Source of the DNA: an uncultured Flavobacteriales bacterium
GTDB lineage: Bacteria; Bacteroidota; Bacteroidia; Flavobacteriales_G; Salibacteraceae
DNA: 64,000 bases
Assembly (NCBI GenBank): GCA_943788145.1
Contig: CALSPD010000021.1
Coordinates: 1-64,000, forward strand
Direction: 5' to 3'
Shown one piece after another: positions 1 through 9,464 of the stretch. A program made the position numbers and the translations under genes. The notes under the pieces are model-generated. The model ran no database searches and was not told the DNA's origin. It worked only from the letters and a program-made list of their open reading frames with translations. Every line of letters begins with the position of its first letter. Position 1 is the stretch's first letter.

Positions 1-16
1 ATTTTTTCATTCGTTT

Positions 17-32
17 ATATTCAATTGAATAT
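17..32. repeat. 16-bp perfect palindrome
   Basis: The sequence ATATTCAATTGAATAT equals its own reverse complement. It lies about 125 bases before ftcD, upstream of the likely promoter. It could be an operator for a dimeric regulator or a chance AT-rich palindrome; no second copy was noticed. Confidence 0.3.
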
Positions 33-127
33 TGACACAAACTTAAGTTTTTAGTCCCTTTTTACGATTGGAGATTTTGTTGAATTCCTAGCTGACAAAG
101 TTTCGCTTAATTTATAAGGCTAATTGA

Positions 128-135
128 TAGATTTG
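128..135 (+). promoter_or_regulatory. Putative -7 box of the ftcD promoter
   Basis: TAGATTTG matches the Bacteroidota -7 consensus TAnnTTTG and ends 23 bases before the ftcD ATG, leaving a short leader. No clear TTG -33 element is visible at the usual distance, so the call is tentative. Confidence 0.4.
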
Positions 136-158
136 TCATCAAATCAGCAAAGCAAAAC

Positions 159-1862
159 ATGTCCAATCAAATTATAGAATGCGTTCCTAACATCAGTGAA
201 GGTCGAGACGAATTGAAGATTAAAGCCATCACAGATGTTATAGAAACTGTAGAAGGAGTTATGCTCCTCAATGTTGATCCTGGCAAAGCCACAAACCGAA
301 CTGTAATCACCTTTGCTGGTGAACCTAAAGCCGTTATAGAAGCCGCTTTTTTAGTTGTTAAAAAAGCATCTGAATTGATCGATATGAGCAAGCATAAAGG
401 CGAACACCCTCGCTTTGGAGCTACAGATGTTTGCCCACTCGTTCCGATAGCTAATATTAGTATGGAAGAAACCGTTCAATATGCTCACGAGCTTGGGGAA
501 CGGATAGGAAAAGAACTTAATATCCCCATCTATTTCTATGAAAATGCTGCCAAATCTGCGAATCGGAAAAACTTAGCGACAGTCAGAAAAGGTGAATATG
601 AAGGACTTAGAGACAAGCTTAATGATCCAACTTGGACTGCAGATTTTGGCCCTAAAACATATATAGATGCCGTTGCAAAAACAGGTGCTACGGCTGTAAG
701 CGCTCGCGATTTCCTTGTTGCTTATAACATTAACCTCAACAGTACTAGTACCCGAAGGGCAAACTCCATTGCATTTGATATTAGAGAACGGGGAAGAGTT
801 AAGCGCGAAGGTGATCCCATCACAGGTAAAATTGTTAAAGATGAAAAAGGCAACCCTGTAAATGAACCAGGCCTTTTAAAAGCTGTAAAAGGAATAGGCT
901 GGTTTATCGAAGAATACGGAATTGCGCAAATCAGCTACAACCTTACCAATATTAGTATCACCCCAATCCATGTCGCTTTCGACAAGACTTTTGAGCGGGC
1001 GGAAGCCCGTGGATTAAGAGTTACAGGTTCCGAACTCATCGGTTTAGTTCCTAAAGCCGCGTTAATCCAAGCTGGAAAGTACTTTTTACAGAAACAGCAG
1101 CGTTCTCTTGGAATCCATGACGATGAAATCATCAAAATCGCTGTTAAAAGCCTTGGTTTGGATGAATTGGCTCCCTTCAATATTCGCGAACGCGTTATTG
1201 AATACATTCTAGAGGATAGAATGAGTCAGGGCAAATCAAAATTGGTGGATATGTCACTTTTGAAATTCGCCAACGAAACTGCTTCAGAATCTCCAGCTCC
1301 TGGTGGTGGATCTATTTCAGCTTATGTGGGTGTACTTGGTGTCTCATTAGGTACAATGGTCGCTAACTTGAGTTCACACAAACGCGGATGGGATGATAAA
1401 TGGGAATACTATTCCGAGTGGGCCGAGAAAGGTCAGGCTTATAAAGATGAATTGCTTCGATTAGTGGATGAAGACACAAATGCCTTTAACAGAATTATGG
1501 ATGCTTTTGGATTGCCAAAAAATTCTGAAGCCGAAAAAAGCGTTCGCAAGGAGACCATACTAGAAGCGACCAAAGGTGCAACCATGGTTCCTTTCAATAT
1601 CATGGAAATGGCCTTAGCAAGCATGGAGGTCATGCTTGAAATGGCTAAATCTGGACTCATGGCTTCGATAAGCGATGCTGGTGTTGGTGCGTTGTGTGCG
1701 CGAACCGCGGTTAGAGGGGCTTACTTAAATGTACGAATCAATGTAAAGGACATGGAAGCGCCTGAATTTGTGAGCGACATTTTAAAACGAGCGGAAGCAA
1801 TTGATAATAATGCTACCATTATTGAAAAGGAGATATTAGCGCTCGTAGACAATGGGCTATAA
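159..1862 (+). CDS. ftcD: Bifunctional glutamate formimidoyltransferase / formiminotetrahydrofolate cyclodeaminase
   Basis: This cytosolic enzyme ends histidine degradation. It moves the formimino group from formiminoglutamate to tetrahydrofolate and then releases ammonia to give methenyl-THF. The first ~330 residues are the transferase (start IIECVPNISEGRD, then the motif HPRFGATDVCPLVP). Residues ~365-567 are the cyclodeaminase, with the glycine-rich motif ESPAPGGGSISAYVG near residue 377. At 567 residues it has the length of fused FtcD, so both activities sit on one chain. It is monocistronic here; no other hut gene is in the window. The ATG has a TAnnTTTG box upstream. Identification is firm. 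Confidence 0.93.
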   Translation: MSNQIIECVPNISEGRDELKIKAITDVIETVEGVMLLNVDPGKATNRTVITFAGEPKAVIEAAFLVVKKASELIDMSKHKGEHPRFGATDVCPLVPIANISMEETVQYAHELGERIGKELNIPIYFYENAAKSANRKNLATVRKGEYEGLRDKLNDPTWTADFGPKTYIDAVAKTGATAVSARDFLVAYNINLNSTSTRRANSIAFDIRERGRVKREGDPITGKIVKDEKGNPVNEPGLLKAVKGIGWFIEEYGIAQISYNLTNISITPIHVAFDKTFERAEARGLRVTGSELIGLVPKAALIQAGKYFLQKQQRSLGIHDDEIIKIAVKSLGLDELAPFNIRERVIEYILEDRMSQGKSKLVDMSLLKFANETASESPAPGGGSISAYVGVLGVSLGTMVANLSSHKRGWDDKWEYYSEWAEKGQAYKDELLRLVDEDTNAFNRIMDAFGLPKNSEAEKSVRKETILEATKGATMVPFNIMEMALASMEVMLEMAKSGLMASISDAGVGALCARTAVRGAYLNVRINVKDMEAPEFVSDILKRAEAIDNNATIIEKEILALVDNGL

Positions 1863-1928
1863 CTATCGACTCATTTTATTCTTTTCCGAGATGCGCAACT
1901 TCAATCGAGTATAACTCGTTTCTAGAAT

Positions 1929-4181
1929 ATGGATTTAAAGGACAAAGTGCCGCAATTTAAACTTTGGGAGAAGTTGGTCTTCTTTTTCCCAGTTCAATTG
2001 CTTTTTGTCCATTTAAAGAAGAATCTACTCCTTCTCACTTTTTGGTTATTGCTATTCGCTCTAATTTCAAGAAGCATAGGACTTAAATACGGAGTACCTT
2101 ACCTTTTTCTATTCCCCGAATATCTTGGACAGGTCAATTTCCTTTCGCATCTCATCGTAGGATTGACAACGGGCGCGTTTATTATGTCTTTTAACTTGTC
2201 GAGCTACGTTGTCAACGGATTCCGATTTCCCTTTTTAGCCACGCTAAGCCGGCCCTTTATAAAGTACTGCCAAAATAATTTCATCATACCACTAGCTTAC
2301 TCCATCACGTACATCATTGCTTTGGCTTTTTTCCAATCCAATTTCGAAGGATTAGTCTTTTCGCAAATACTGATTAACGTTCTTGGATTTTTATTGGGAA
2401 ACCTACTTTTCATTGGATTAACCGGGCTTTATTTTGCCGCGACCAACAAGAATCTCTTTTCATTTAGTAAAGGATCGAATAACACGGTTCATGATCAATA
2501 CATCAATCCTGTAAGTGATCTTTTTAGCAATCAAAAAAAATGGGAAAGAACTCATGGTGCGGGTAAAAAGGAATGGAAAGTAACCACATATATTTCCCAG
2601 TTCGGAAGCATTAAATTAGCCCGTAACAGTAGTCATTATAAGAAGAACACTCTGGAAAAGGTGTTTGCCCAAAACCGAATCAATGCGTCTCTATTTCAGG
2701 CCTCAGTCTTGGTGGCTCTTTTTATCATGGGTCTGTATAACGACAATAAATGGCTCATGATTCCGGCTGCAAGCTCAATTCTATTATTCTTCACCATGCT
2801 CATCATGTTGGCTTCTGCCTTTTACTCCTGGTTCAAGGGCTGGACATCAGTCGTTATTCTCGCCTTACTAGTTAGCTTAAATTTTCTTTCTACAAAGAGT
2901 CCCTTGGTGTATAAAAATCAAGCGTATGGTCTAAACTATAATGTTGAAAAAGTTGAGTATTCTCAAGCCAACATTGCAGCTCATCAAAAGAATTATCAGA
3001 ATCTGTATTTGGATGTTGAAAATGGGTTAGAGATGCTTCAAAACTGGAAATCCAAAACAGGAGAAGAAAAACCAGTTGCGGTTTTTCTCAACGTTCCAGG
3101 AGGAGGCCTTCGTTCAGCGATGTGGACCATTCAATCCATTGGAAAGGCAAATGAAATTAGCAATGGTGAGTTATGGGATAACTTACTACTTATTTCGGGT
3201 TCGTCCGGTGGCATGGTCGGTGCGGCATATCTTAGGGAATACTATTGGAGAAAAGAATGCCGTGCAAGTTCAATCACACTAGATAGTATCTTAGATGATA
3301 TAAGTAAAGACAAGTTGAATCCAGTAGCCGCTTCAGCAGTTTTGAATGATGTTTTCTTTCGATTCAAAACCTTTGAATATGATGGGAAGCAATACACAAA
3401 AGATCGCGCGTTGGCTTTTGAGAACAAACTCGACCTTGACACTAGAGGATGGCTAAACAGAAGATTAAAGGATTATCAGCATTTAGAGCATAAAGCAGAA
3501 ATGCCCATGTTGCTTTTGGCGCCAACCATCAGTGATGACGGAAGAAAACTGCTCATTTCATCACAGCCCATATCCTATTTGTGTCAAAATTTCGGTGAAG
3601 ATCAATTGAATGAGAATATTGAATTCTCTCGATTCTTTAAAAATCAAGAATCCGAAAACCTGAACTTTATTACTGCCCTTCGAATGAGTGCGACCTTTCC
3701 CTATGTATTTCCTTCAGCTAACCTACCGACAAATCCTGGTGTCGAAATTTTAGATGCTGGAATTCGAGACAATTATGGCATAAGTAACACGCTCAAGTTT
3801 ATGTACTTTTTCAAAGATTGGTTGGCTGCAAACACAAGTCAAATATTGATTATCCAAGTGCGCGACCAAGAAAAAATTCGTGACATAAATGCCAATAAAC
3901 AGCCGAGCATTTTAGAAGGTATAACCCAACCGTTTGGAACTTTTTACACTACTATCCTTGATGTTCAAGACTACCAAATGGATGACCAAATTCGGATGGC
4001 CAGAGGTTGGTACGGGGGTAAAATTGAAGTGGTCGAATACGTCCTGAACCGATCGGAAATCAACCCCATTAGCCTAAGCTGGCACCTTACTCAACGAGAA
4101 AAAGAAAGGATAATAGATGCAGCCGAAACGGACTACAACCAGATTGAATTCATACGAACAAAGACACTATTGAAACATTAA
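1929..4181 (+). CDS. Patatin-like phospholipase with N-terminal membrane domain
   Basis: This is a predicted inner-membrane lipid acyl hydrolase of 750 residues. The first ~340 residues hold several hydrophobic segments, for example around residues 30-55, 75-95, 120-145 and 275-330. The C-terminal ~380 residues are a patatin domain: the oxyanion-hole glycines in GGGLRSAMW near residue 392, the nucleophile serine in GSSGG near 424, and the catalytic aspartate in DAGIRDNYG near 609. The Ser-Asp dyad looks complete. It follows ftcD by 66 bases and converges on the next gene with a 4-base overlap. Its natural lipid is unknown. Patatins also occur as defence effectors, but no cyclic-nucleotide synthase is adjacent. 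Confidence 0.85.
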   Translation: MDLKDKVPQFKLWEKLVFFFPVQLLFVHLKKNLLLLTFWLLLFALISRSIGLKYGVPYLFLFPEYLGQVNFLSHLIVGLTTGAFIMSFNLSSYVVNGFRFPFLATLSRPFIKYCQNNFIIPLAYSITYIIALAFFQSNFEGLVFSQILINVLGFLLGNLLFIGLTGLYFAATNKNLFSFSKGSNNTVHDQYINPVSDLFSNQKKWERTHGAGKKEWKVTTYISQFGSIKLARNSSHYKKNTLEKVFAQNRINASLFQASVLVALFIMGLYNDNKWLMIPAASSILLFFTMLIMLASAFYSWFKGWTSVVILALLVSLNFLSTKSPLVYKNQAYGLNYNVEKVEYSQANIAAHQKNYQNLYLDVENGLEMLQNWKSKTGEEKPVAVFLNVPGGGLRSAMWTIQSIGKANEISNGELWDNLLLISGSSGGMVGAAYLREYYWRKECRASSITLDSILDDISKDKLNPVAASAVLNDVFFRFKTFEYDGKQYTKDRALAFENKLDLDTRGWLNRRLKDYQHLEHKAEMPMLLLAPTISDDGRKLLISSQPISYLCQNFGEDQLNENIEFSRFFKNQESENLNFITALRMSATFPYVFPSANLPTNPGVEILDAGIRDNYGISNTLKFMYFFKDWLAANTSQILIIQVRDQEKIRDINANKQPSILEGITQPFGTFYTTILDVQDYQMDDQIRMARGWYGGKIEVVEYVLNRSEINPISLSWHLTQREKERIIDAAETDYNQIEFIRTKTLLKH

Positions 4182-5560
4182 TCGGTAATTGATAAAACCG
4201 AAACTGTGCTAGTTTTAGAGGTTTGTATATGACTTCTTATAATCGATTGAATGTCTTGGTCATCATAGCCGGTTTCAATAAACATTAAGACGTCTTCAAC
4301 CGAATCTATCTTCAAGTTAGCCGGAGCTAAGCCATGGCCTTTGTAACGTCCTTTTTCGATTAAAACTAAACTCTGCTCTTCTTCATTAAATCCACTATCC
4401 CGGATAAGTAATGTTTCCCCCGCATTGGTTATCGATTGAATGGCTGCATCATATCTCTCGTTATAAGCGGCTGGTGATTCTTCCATTAAACAAGCTCTGT
4501 TGCAGGAACCATGGACGTCTTCGGCACATAGACCAGTTTGTTCTTGCAGATCGCAATACCTTGCACAGAGCACGTATTCAACGCGCAACTCTTCGAGATT
4601 CAACCGAGCTTCGAATTGGTTCCTGAATGAAATCAAGGGCTTTGTCCACTTCCCTACTCGACCTATTGAAAATCGACCATATCCGTTTTGATCCTTATAT
4701 GCAAATATCCCCCAGTTAAGCGATACACGTTTCATGAGTCGATTATATGGAGGCCAATGCTTTTTTATTTCACGCGCTTCAGTCAACAGCGCAAATAACT
4801 CATTAGGGCATTCAATCCATTTGACATCAGTTATTTTCTCAGCGAAGTGACTTTTATATCCTGTGTGTGTATTTCCACGAAAGTGTTCGCTTACTCGATG
4901 TTTCAGTTTATTCGCTTTACCTACATAAATAACCTTACCACCTTTATCATAAAAAATATAGACGCCCATTGTATTTGGTAGGGTTTCTAGAATTTCTCGC
5001 GGTAGGTTCGGAGGTAAAGTCGCTTCTCTACTGCGTTGATTCAAAGAAAACTTCACATATTCCCCACCATCCTTTTCGAGCAATACTTGAAACAATTTGG
5101 CCGTAAACTCACAATCGCCCATTGCTCGATGCCGTCCTTCGATTTGGTATCCTAGTTGTTGCGCAAGCTTTCCAAGACTATAACTGTACATTCCAGGTAA
5201 CAACTTTCTTGATAGACGCACGGTACAGAGCCGTTTAGGATTCCATTTAAATCCTTCATTCGTAAGTTGTGTCCTGATAAAACTGTAGTCAAAATTGACA
5301 TTGTGCGCAACGAATATGTTTCCTTCCAGTAGGTTGAAAATTTCATCTGCCACCTCCGAAAACAACGGTGCGGACTCGACCATTTCATTGGTAATTCCGG
5401 TTAAACTAATAATGTTCCGGGGGATCAATTCTTCCGGATTGATCAGCGTTTCGTAACGATCAAGTATTGTTTTTCCGTCAAAAACGATGATGGCAATTTC
5501 TGTGATCTTCTGCTTTTTCGCACTTCCCCCAGTGGTTTCAATATCTACAATAGCATACAC
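4178..5560 (-). CDS. DEDD exonuclease (PolC/DnaQ-like) fused to GIY-YIG nuclease domain
   Basis: The N-terminal ~165 residues form a DnaQ-type 3'-5' exonuclease: ExoI motif VDIETTG, HNVNFDYSF, and a late HRAMGDCEFT motif. It is followed at about residue 195 by a UvrC-like GIY-YIG endonuclease domain (GVYIFYDKGGKVIYVGKANKL), and a C-terminal region with several cysteines (around CARYCDLQEQTGLC). This two-nuclease layout is known from bacterial proteins of about 460 residues annotated as DNA polymerase III epsilon subunit-like or Cho/UvrC-like. A role in DNA repair is likely by family. It is a single gene divergent from the subtilase, and its 3' end overlaps the patatin gene by 4 bases. Confidence 0.88.
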   Translation of the reverse strand: MYAIVDIETTGGSAKKQKITEIAIIVFDGKTILDRYETLINPEELIPRNIISLTGITNEMVESAPLFSEVADEIFNLLEGNIFVAHNVNFDYSFIRTQLTNEGFKWNPKRLCTVRLSRKLLPGMYSYSLGKLAQQLGYQIEGRHRAMGDCEFTAKLFQVLLEKDGGEYVKFSLNQRSREATLPPNLPREILETLPNTMGVYIFYDKGGKVIYVGKANKLKHRVSEHFRGNTHTGYKSHFAEKITDVKWIECPNELFALLTEAREIKKHWPPYNRLMKRVSLNWGIFAYKDQNGYGRFSIGRVGKWTKPLISFRNQFEARLNLEELRVEYVLCARYCDLQEQTGLCAEDVHGSCNRACLMEESPAAYNERYDAAIQSITNAGETLLIRDSGFNEEEQSLVLIEKGRYKGHGLAPANLKIDSVEDVLMFIETGYDDQDIQSIIRSHIQTSKTSTVSVLSITD

Positions 5561-5703
5561 TGGTCAAATTTCGAATAAATTGTCAAGAACTGACCTTCGC
5601 TCAAATCAACTTATGACCTTTCGACACAAAATGAACGTCATCATCACAAGACATCGGCCTCGTATAGTTTAAAGTCCTTTTTTTGGCCGTAATTATCAAG
5701 AAA

Positions 5704-7275
5704 ATGAAACTTATACTCTTCGCAACAACGATCTTTTTTGGTTTAAACCTTCGGGCTCAATCTATTCAAAGCGCTTCGAAAAAGGAAGTGTCAACGGATA
5801 AGAAACGCGATTGGCACAATCTGGATTATAAATCAGATAAATTTTATGGGACCAGCACCAACCGAACCTATGCTGAGTTAATTGGTGACCAAAAACCGAA
5901 GAAAAAAATTGTTGTTGCCGTGATTGATTCAGGGGTCGATTTTGAACATGAAGATCTTAAGACGCACCTATGGATAAATCGAATTGAAATTGCCCTGAAT
6001 GGCAAGGATGACGATGGAAACGGATATATAGACGATGTTCACGGTTGGAATTTTCTAATTGATGAAAACAACGAAGACATTCAGTTTGATAATTTGGAGG
6101 CGACTAGAGTTTTGAGGCTTAGTAAGCAGATAAAGGAATCAAATGGCGAATACCCCGATTGGTTGACCAACGAGGTGATCAGCCAGGCTGTTGAGATATA
6201 CAACGAAAACGTAGAGGAATATAAGGGTATGGAACAGATGGCAAATTTCTATGTTGCATTAGATTCAATTCTTACAGTAGAAACGGGAACAGAGTCCTAC
6301 ACCTTCGATCAAGCCTTAGCATTGCCCCACGATGAAGATCCAATGAAATCGATTCATCGCGTTATTAAAGCATTTTCATTGGGTGGAATCACACAAAGCG
6401 ACTTGATTGAAATGTATGAAACAAGTGAAAAATTTGAAAAGTATTATTTGAATTACGACTTTGTTGCTCGCCCCGATTTTGATGTCAATGAGCCTTATGG
6501 AAACAATAATTACGAAGGACCAGATGCCATACACGGAACACATGTCGCTGGTTTAATTGCAGCCGATCGCAACAATGAGCTTGGTGCGCGTGGTATTGCA
6601 TCCGATTGTGTTGAAATAATGATTTTAAGAGCCGTACCTGATGGTGATGAGCGCGATGAAGATGTTGCAAGCGCCATTCGATACGCAGTCGACAACGGTG
6701 CGAATATTATAAACATGAGTTTTGGCAAGGGTTTGTCGCCAAACAAGGAATTGGTTGATGAAGCCATTCGCTATGCATCTGAAAACAATGTACTCATTAT
6801 TCATGCAGCAGGAAATGACAGCGAAAACAACGATGAAGTCGCTAATTTCCCCAATCCTATTGCGAAATCGGGATATCGGTCGCCCACATATATGACCATT
6901 GGTGCTTCTTCTATTTCTCGCAAAAAAGACCTCGTGGCCAACTTTTCAAACTTTGGTCAACAGGAAGTTGATCTCTTTTCACCAGGTCATGATGTGTACT
7001 CTACCGTTCCATTCAACGAGTATAAGCTTTTAAGCGGAACAAGTATGGCGGCTCCAGTTGCAAGCGGTGTTGCAGCATTGGTTTGGGCATATCATCCCGA
7101 TCTTAGTGCCGTCCAACTAAAAGAAATACTATCCGAGTCAAGTGTTGACTTGAGCAAGAAAAAAGTTAAACGGCCAAGTGATGGAAAGAAGGTGAAGTTT
7201 GGGACTTTATCGAGAACTGGAGGTATCATTAATGCCTACAATGCCTTCAAATTGGCTGATACATACTCGAATTAA
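5704..7275 (+). CDS. Secreted S8 family (subtilisin-like) serine peptidase
   Basis: This is an exported peptidase with an intact catalytic triad: Asp75 in VIDSGVDFEHEDL, His277 in HGTHVAG and Ser447 in SGTSMAAPVASG, numbered from the ATG at 5704. I chose that ATG because it begins a good signal peptide (MKLILFATTIFFGLNLRAQ); an in-frame TTG lies 21 bases upstream. About 200 residues separate Asp and His, an acidic insertion larger than in classical subtilisins and common in Bacteroidota members. No type IX sorting domain is visible at the C terminus, so it may stay periplasmic. Its 3' end overlaps the MoxR gene by 4 bases. Confidence 0.9.
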   Translation: MKLILFATTIFFGLNLRAQSIQSASKKEVSTDKKRDWHNLDYKSDKFYGTSTNRTYAELIGDQKPKKKIVVAVIDSGVDFEHEDLKTHLWINRIEIALNGKDDDGNGYIDDVHGWNFLIDENNEDIQFDNLEATRVLRLSKQIKESNGEYPDWLTNEVISQAVEIYNENVEEYKGMEQMANFYVALDSILTVETGTESYTFDQALALPHDEDPMKSIHRVIKAFSLGGITQSDLIEMYETSEKFEKYYLNYDFVARPDFDVNEPYGNNNYEGPDAIHGTHVAGLIAADRNNELGARGIASDCVEIMILRAVPDGDERDEDVASAIRYAVDNGANIINMSFGKGLSPNKELVDEAIRYASENNVLIIHAAGNDSENNDEVANFPNPIAKSGYRSPTYMTIGASSISRKKDLVANFSNFGQQEVDLFSPGHDVYSTVPFNEYKLLSGTSMAAPVASGVAALVWAYHPDLSAVQLKEILSESSVDLSKKKVKRPSDGKKVKFGTLSRTGGIINAYNAFKLADTYSN

Positions 7276-8741
7276 TTTAGCATCCCACCCAAAATATCGT
7301 TGAAGTGAAAACGATTGTTTAATCCCTTCTTCGAAAGCAAAGAAAACTCAGACAATCCATGTAGTACAAATTCTGCATGTAGGTTCTTTTCCGCTTCCGA
7401 AATATTTGTCACATATCGTTCGACTAAACCAAAAAGTGGTTTTACTTTTTTAAGGGCCTTTACATATTCATCTTCCCGTAGATCATTGGATAAAACGAAC
7501 TCTTGGTTAGAAAACCAATTTAACGTTTCCTGATATGGTGATGTGGATTTACTGCTTTTCAAACGTTCTGGAGCTGGATAATATAAGGCAAACTCATTGC
7601 GAAGGGCTTGTCGAATTAAGCTGTGCGCAACTTGAATAGCACCTTCCTGTTCACCTTCGTACACCAACTCTATTTTCCCAGTAATAGCGGGAATAATGGC
7701 CAACAAATCTCCGATTCTTACCGAAGCTGATTTTTCGTTGTTTCTTATCATTCGCTGCTCAGCCGAAGCCACCATACATTCATAAGCTGACGTACTCAAT
7801 CGAGCCGAAACACCGCTCTTTTGGTCAACAAATTCACTATCTCGGGCAGCCATTGCTACTTGTTCTACCAATCGAGCCAGCAAATCTGGGATTTGGATTT
7901 TATGCTTGACTTTGGAATCTAGCTGTGCTTCTTGCTTGGTAATCGATTTCGCGATTTCTAAATTTAAGGGGTAATGCGTCATGATTTGAGATTGGATCCT
8001 ATCCTTTAGCGGAGTAATAATCGAACCTCTATTGGTATAATCTTCCGGGTTGGCCGTAAAAACAAATTGAATATCCAGTGGCAATCGAAGCTTGAATCCA
8101 CGGATTTGAATATCTCCTTCTTGCAACATATTAAACAACGCAACCTGAATTCTCGGCTGTAAATCTGGAATTTCATTTATGACAAAAATGCCGCGATTTG
8201 CATGAGGAATCAATCCATAATGAATAGCTCCCTCATCGCTATAACTAAGCTTTAGATTCGAAGCCTTTATCGGGTCTATATCTCCAATCAAGTCGGCTAT
8301 ACTCACATCTGGAGTCGCCAGTTTCTCAGAATAGCGTTCGTTTCTATGAATCCACTGAATAGGTGTCTTATCCCCCATTTCTCCGATCATATCAACCGAA
8401 CGCTTAGTTAGCGGCTTGAGCGGATCTTCATTCAATTCTGAACCCTCGATGATAGGAATGTACTCATCTAATAATTCGACCATTAATCGAGCTATGGTAG
8501 TTTTCGCTTGGCCTCGTAGTCCGAGCAAATTGATGTTATGCTTGGCGAGAATTGCACGCTCCAATTCGGGAATCACTGTGTCCTCAAATCCCAAAACCCG
8601 CTCGAAAGAAGGAATTCCAGCTTCAAGCCGATCGATGAGGTTGGCGCGCAATTCATCCTTAATCGATCTGTAGGTATAATCTCCTTTTTTAAGTTCGCCT
8701 AATGTCTTTGCTCTATGCTTCATTCTTAAAATATGATTCAA
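7272..8741 (-). CDS. MoxR-type AAA+ ATPase (magnesium-chelatase ChlI-like)
   Basis: This is a 489-residue AAA+ ATPase of the MoxR/ChlI group. A P-loop variant GLRGQAKTT lies at residues ~74-82, a Walker B-like GIFVINEIPDL follows, and the sensor region VFTANPEDYTNRG is present. Such proteins act as chaperone-like ATPases that partner with von Willebrand A proteins. A matching VWA gene lies on the same strand at 9465-10562, but an opposite-strand gene separates the two. A second start at the MKHRAK methionine (about 8723) is possible. Homologues are often annotated as magnesium chelatase, but no chlorophyll or cobalamin genes are nearby, so metal chelation is unlikely. Confidence 0.85.
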   Translation of the reverse strand: MNHILRMKHRAKTLGELKKGDYTYRSIKDELRANLIDRLEAGIPSFERVLGFEDTVIPELERAILAKHNINLLGLRGQAKTTIARLMVELLDEYIPIIEGSELNEDPLKPLTKRSVDMIGEMGDKTPIQWIHRNERYSEKLATPDVSIADLIGDIDPIKASNLKLSYSDEGAIHYGLIPHANRGIFVINEIPDLQPRIQVALFNMLQEGDIQIRGFKLRLPLDIQFVFTANPEDYTNRGSIITPLKDRIQSQIMTHYPLNLEIAKSITKQEAQLDSKVKHKIQIPDLLARLVEQVAMAARDSEFVDQKSGVSARLSTSAYECMVASAEQRMIRNNEKSASVRIGDLLAIIPAITGKIELVYEGEQEGAIQVAHSLIRQALRNEFALYYPAPERLKSSKSTSPYQETLNWFSNQEFVLSNDLREDEYVKALKKVKPLFGLVERYVTNISEAEKNLHAEFVLHGLSEFSLLSKKGLNNRFHFNDILGGMLN

Positions 8742-8825
8742 CTTTATGGAACAGCGATATTAACACTCATGATGTGTATATGTTGGAGATAAGCCATTCA
8801 TTTTCGGATATAATTCTAGCGTCCT

Positions 8826-9461
8826 TTGCTTCAATGCCATTTAGAACAATACCCCCTAGTTGCTCTATTTTGTCTTCCTTTTTTATTGAGTTTCGACATT
8901 TCTGGTGACGAATCGATTCAATTCACTGCCTATACAGCAGAAGACAAAGTAAACATCCAATGGACCTCGGAAGTAGGCAGCTACTCCTATGTACTCATGA
9001 GAAGCCGCGATGGCAAAGAGTATGAAGATTTCAGAAGCATAACTCTACCCGAAACTGGTCCTGAAATAATGGATTTTCTCGAATCGGACTTTAAACCATT
9101 GATGGGTTGGTCTTATTATCGAATAAAAAAATTGAATCCTGAAGGTAAAGCATCTATATCCCATGTTGCGCCCGTTTTTTTTCGTGGTGATCGAATGAAA
9201 AAAGGTCAAATTATCGATGCTAGATTGCCCAACTCCGATGAAGTTTCGACTACAAAGACGAGTTTAATGGAGTTTGATAACAAATCGATTGTCTTAGTCT
9301 TAAGGTCGAAAACAAGCGAAGAATTCTATTGCGAAGGCAAGCTTTATGTAAGAACCGATAAGTTGTTCATGGCAAAAAGTGAAACCCTCAGCGCTGGAGA
9401 TTACAGCATTACATCCGCTTCTAAAGATGAGCTGGTGGGATTAAACATTGTAATCGAGTAG
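8826..9461 (+). CDS. Hypothetical secreted protein with Ig/fibronectin-like N-terminal domain
   Basis: I do not recognise a named family. A hydrophobic leader (LVALFCLPFLLSF) suggests export. It is followed by a ~90-residue stretch of the kind IQFTAYTAEDKVNIQWTSE ... YSYVLMRSRDGKEYE ... YYRIKKLNPEGK, the pattern of beta-sandwich modules common near the C termini of Bacteroidota extracellular proteins. The rest (about residues 120-211) is unassigned. The start is uncertain: the frame opens with TTG at 8826 and has no good ATG before the leader. It lies on the plus strand between two minus-strand partner genes and ends 4 bases before the VWA gene's stop. Confidence 0.6.
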   Translation: MLQCHLEQYPLVALFCLPFLLSFDISGDESIQFTAYTAEDKVNIQWTSEVGSYSYVLMRSRDGKEYEDFRSITLPETGPEIMDFLESDFKPLMGWSYYRIKKLNPEGKASISHVAPVFFRGDRMKKGQIIDARLPNSDEVSTTKTSLMEFDNKSIVLVLRSKTSEEFYCEGKLYVRTDKLFMAKSETLSAGDYSITSASKDELVGLNIVIE

Positions 9462-9464
9462 CTT

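Noticed and set aside
935-1207. Antisense ORFs inside ftcD and other genes
   Set aside because: These frames run opposite to strongly conserved genes, lack recognisable domains and ribosome-binding context, and are shadows of the real coding strand.
1929-4181. Patatin effector of a CBASS-like defence system
   Set aside because: No cyclic-nucleotide synthase or other defence gene is adjacent; the neighbours are ftcD and a repair nuclease.
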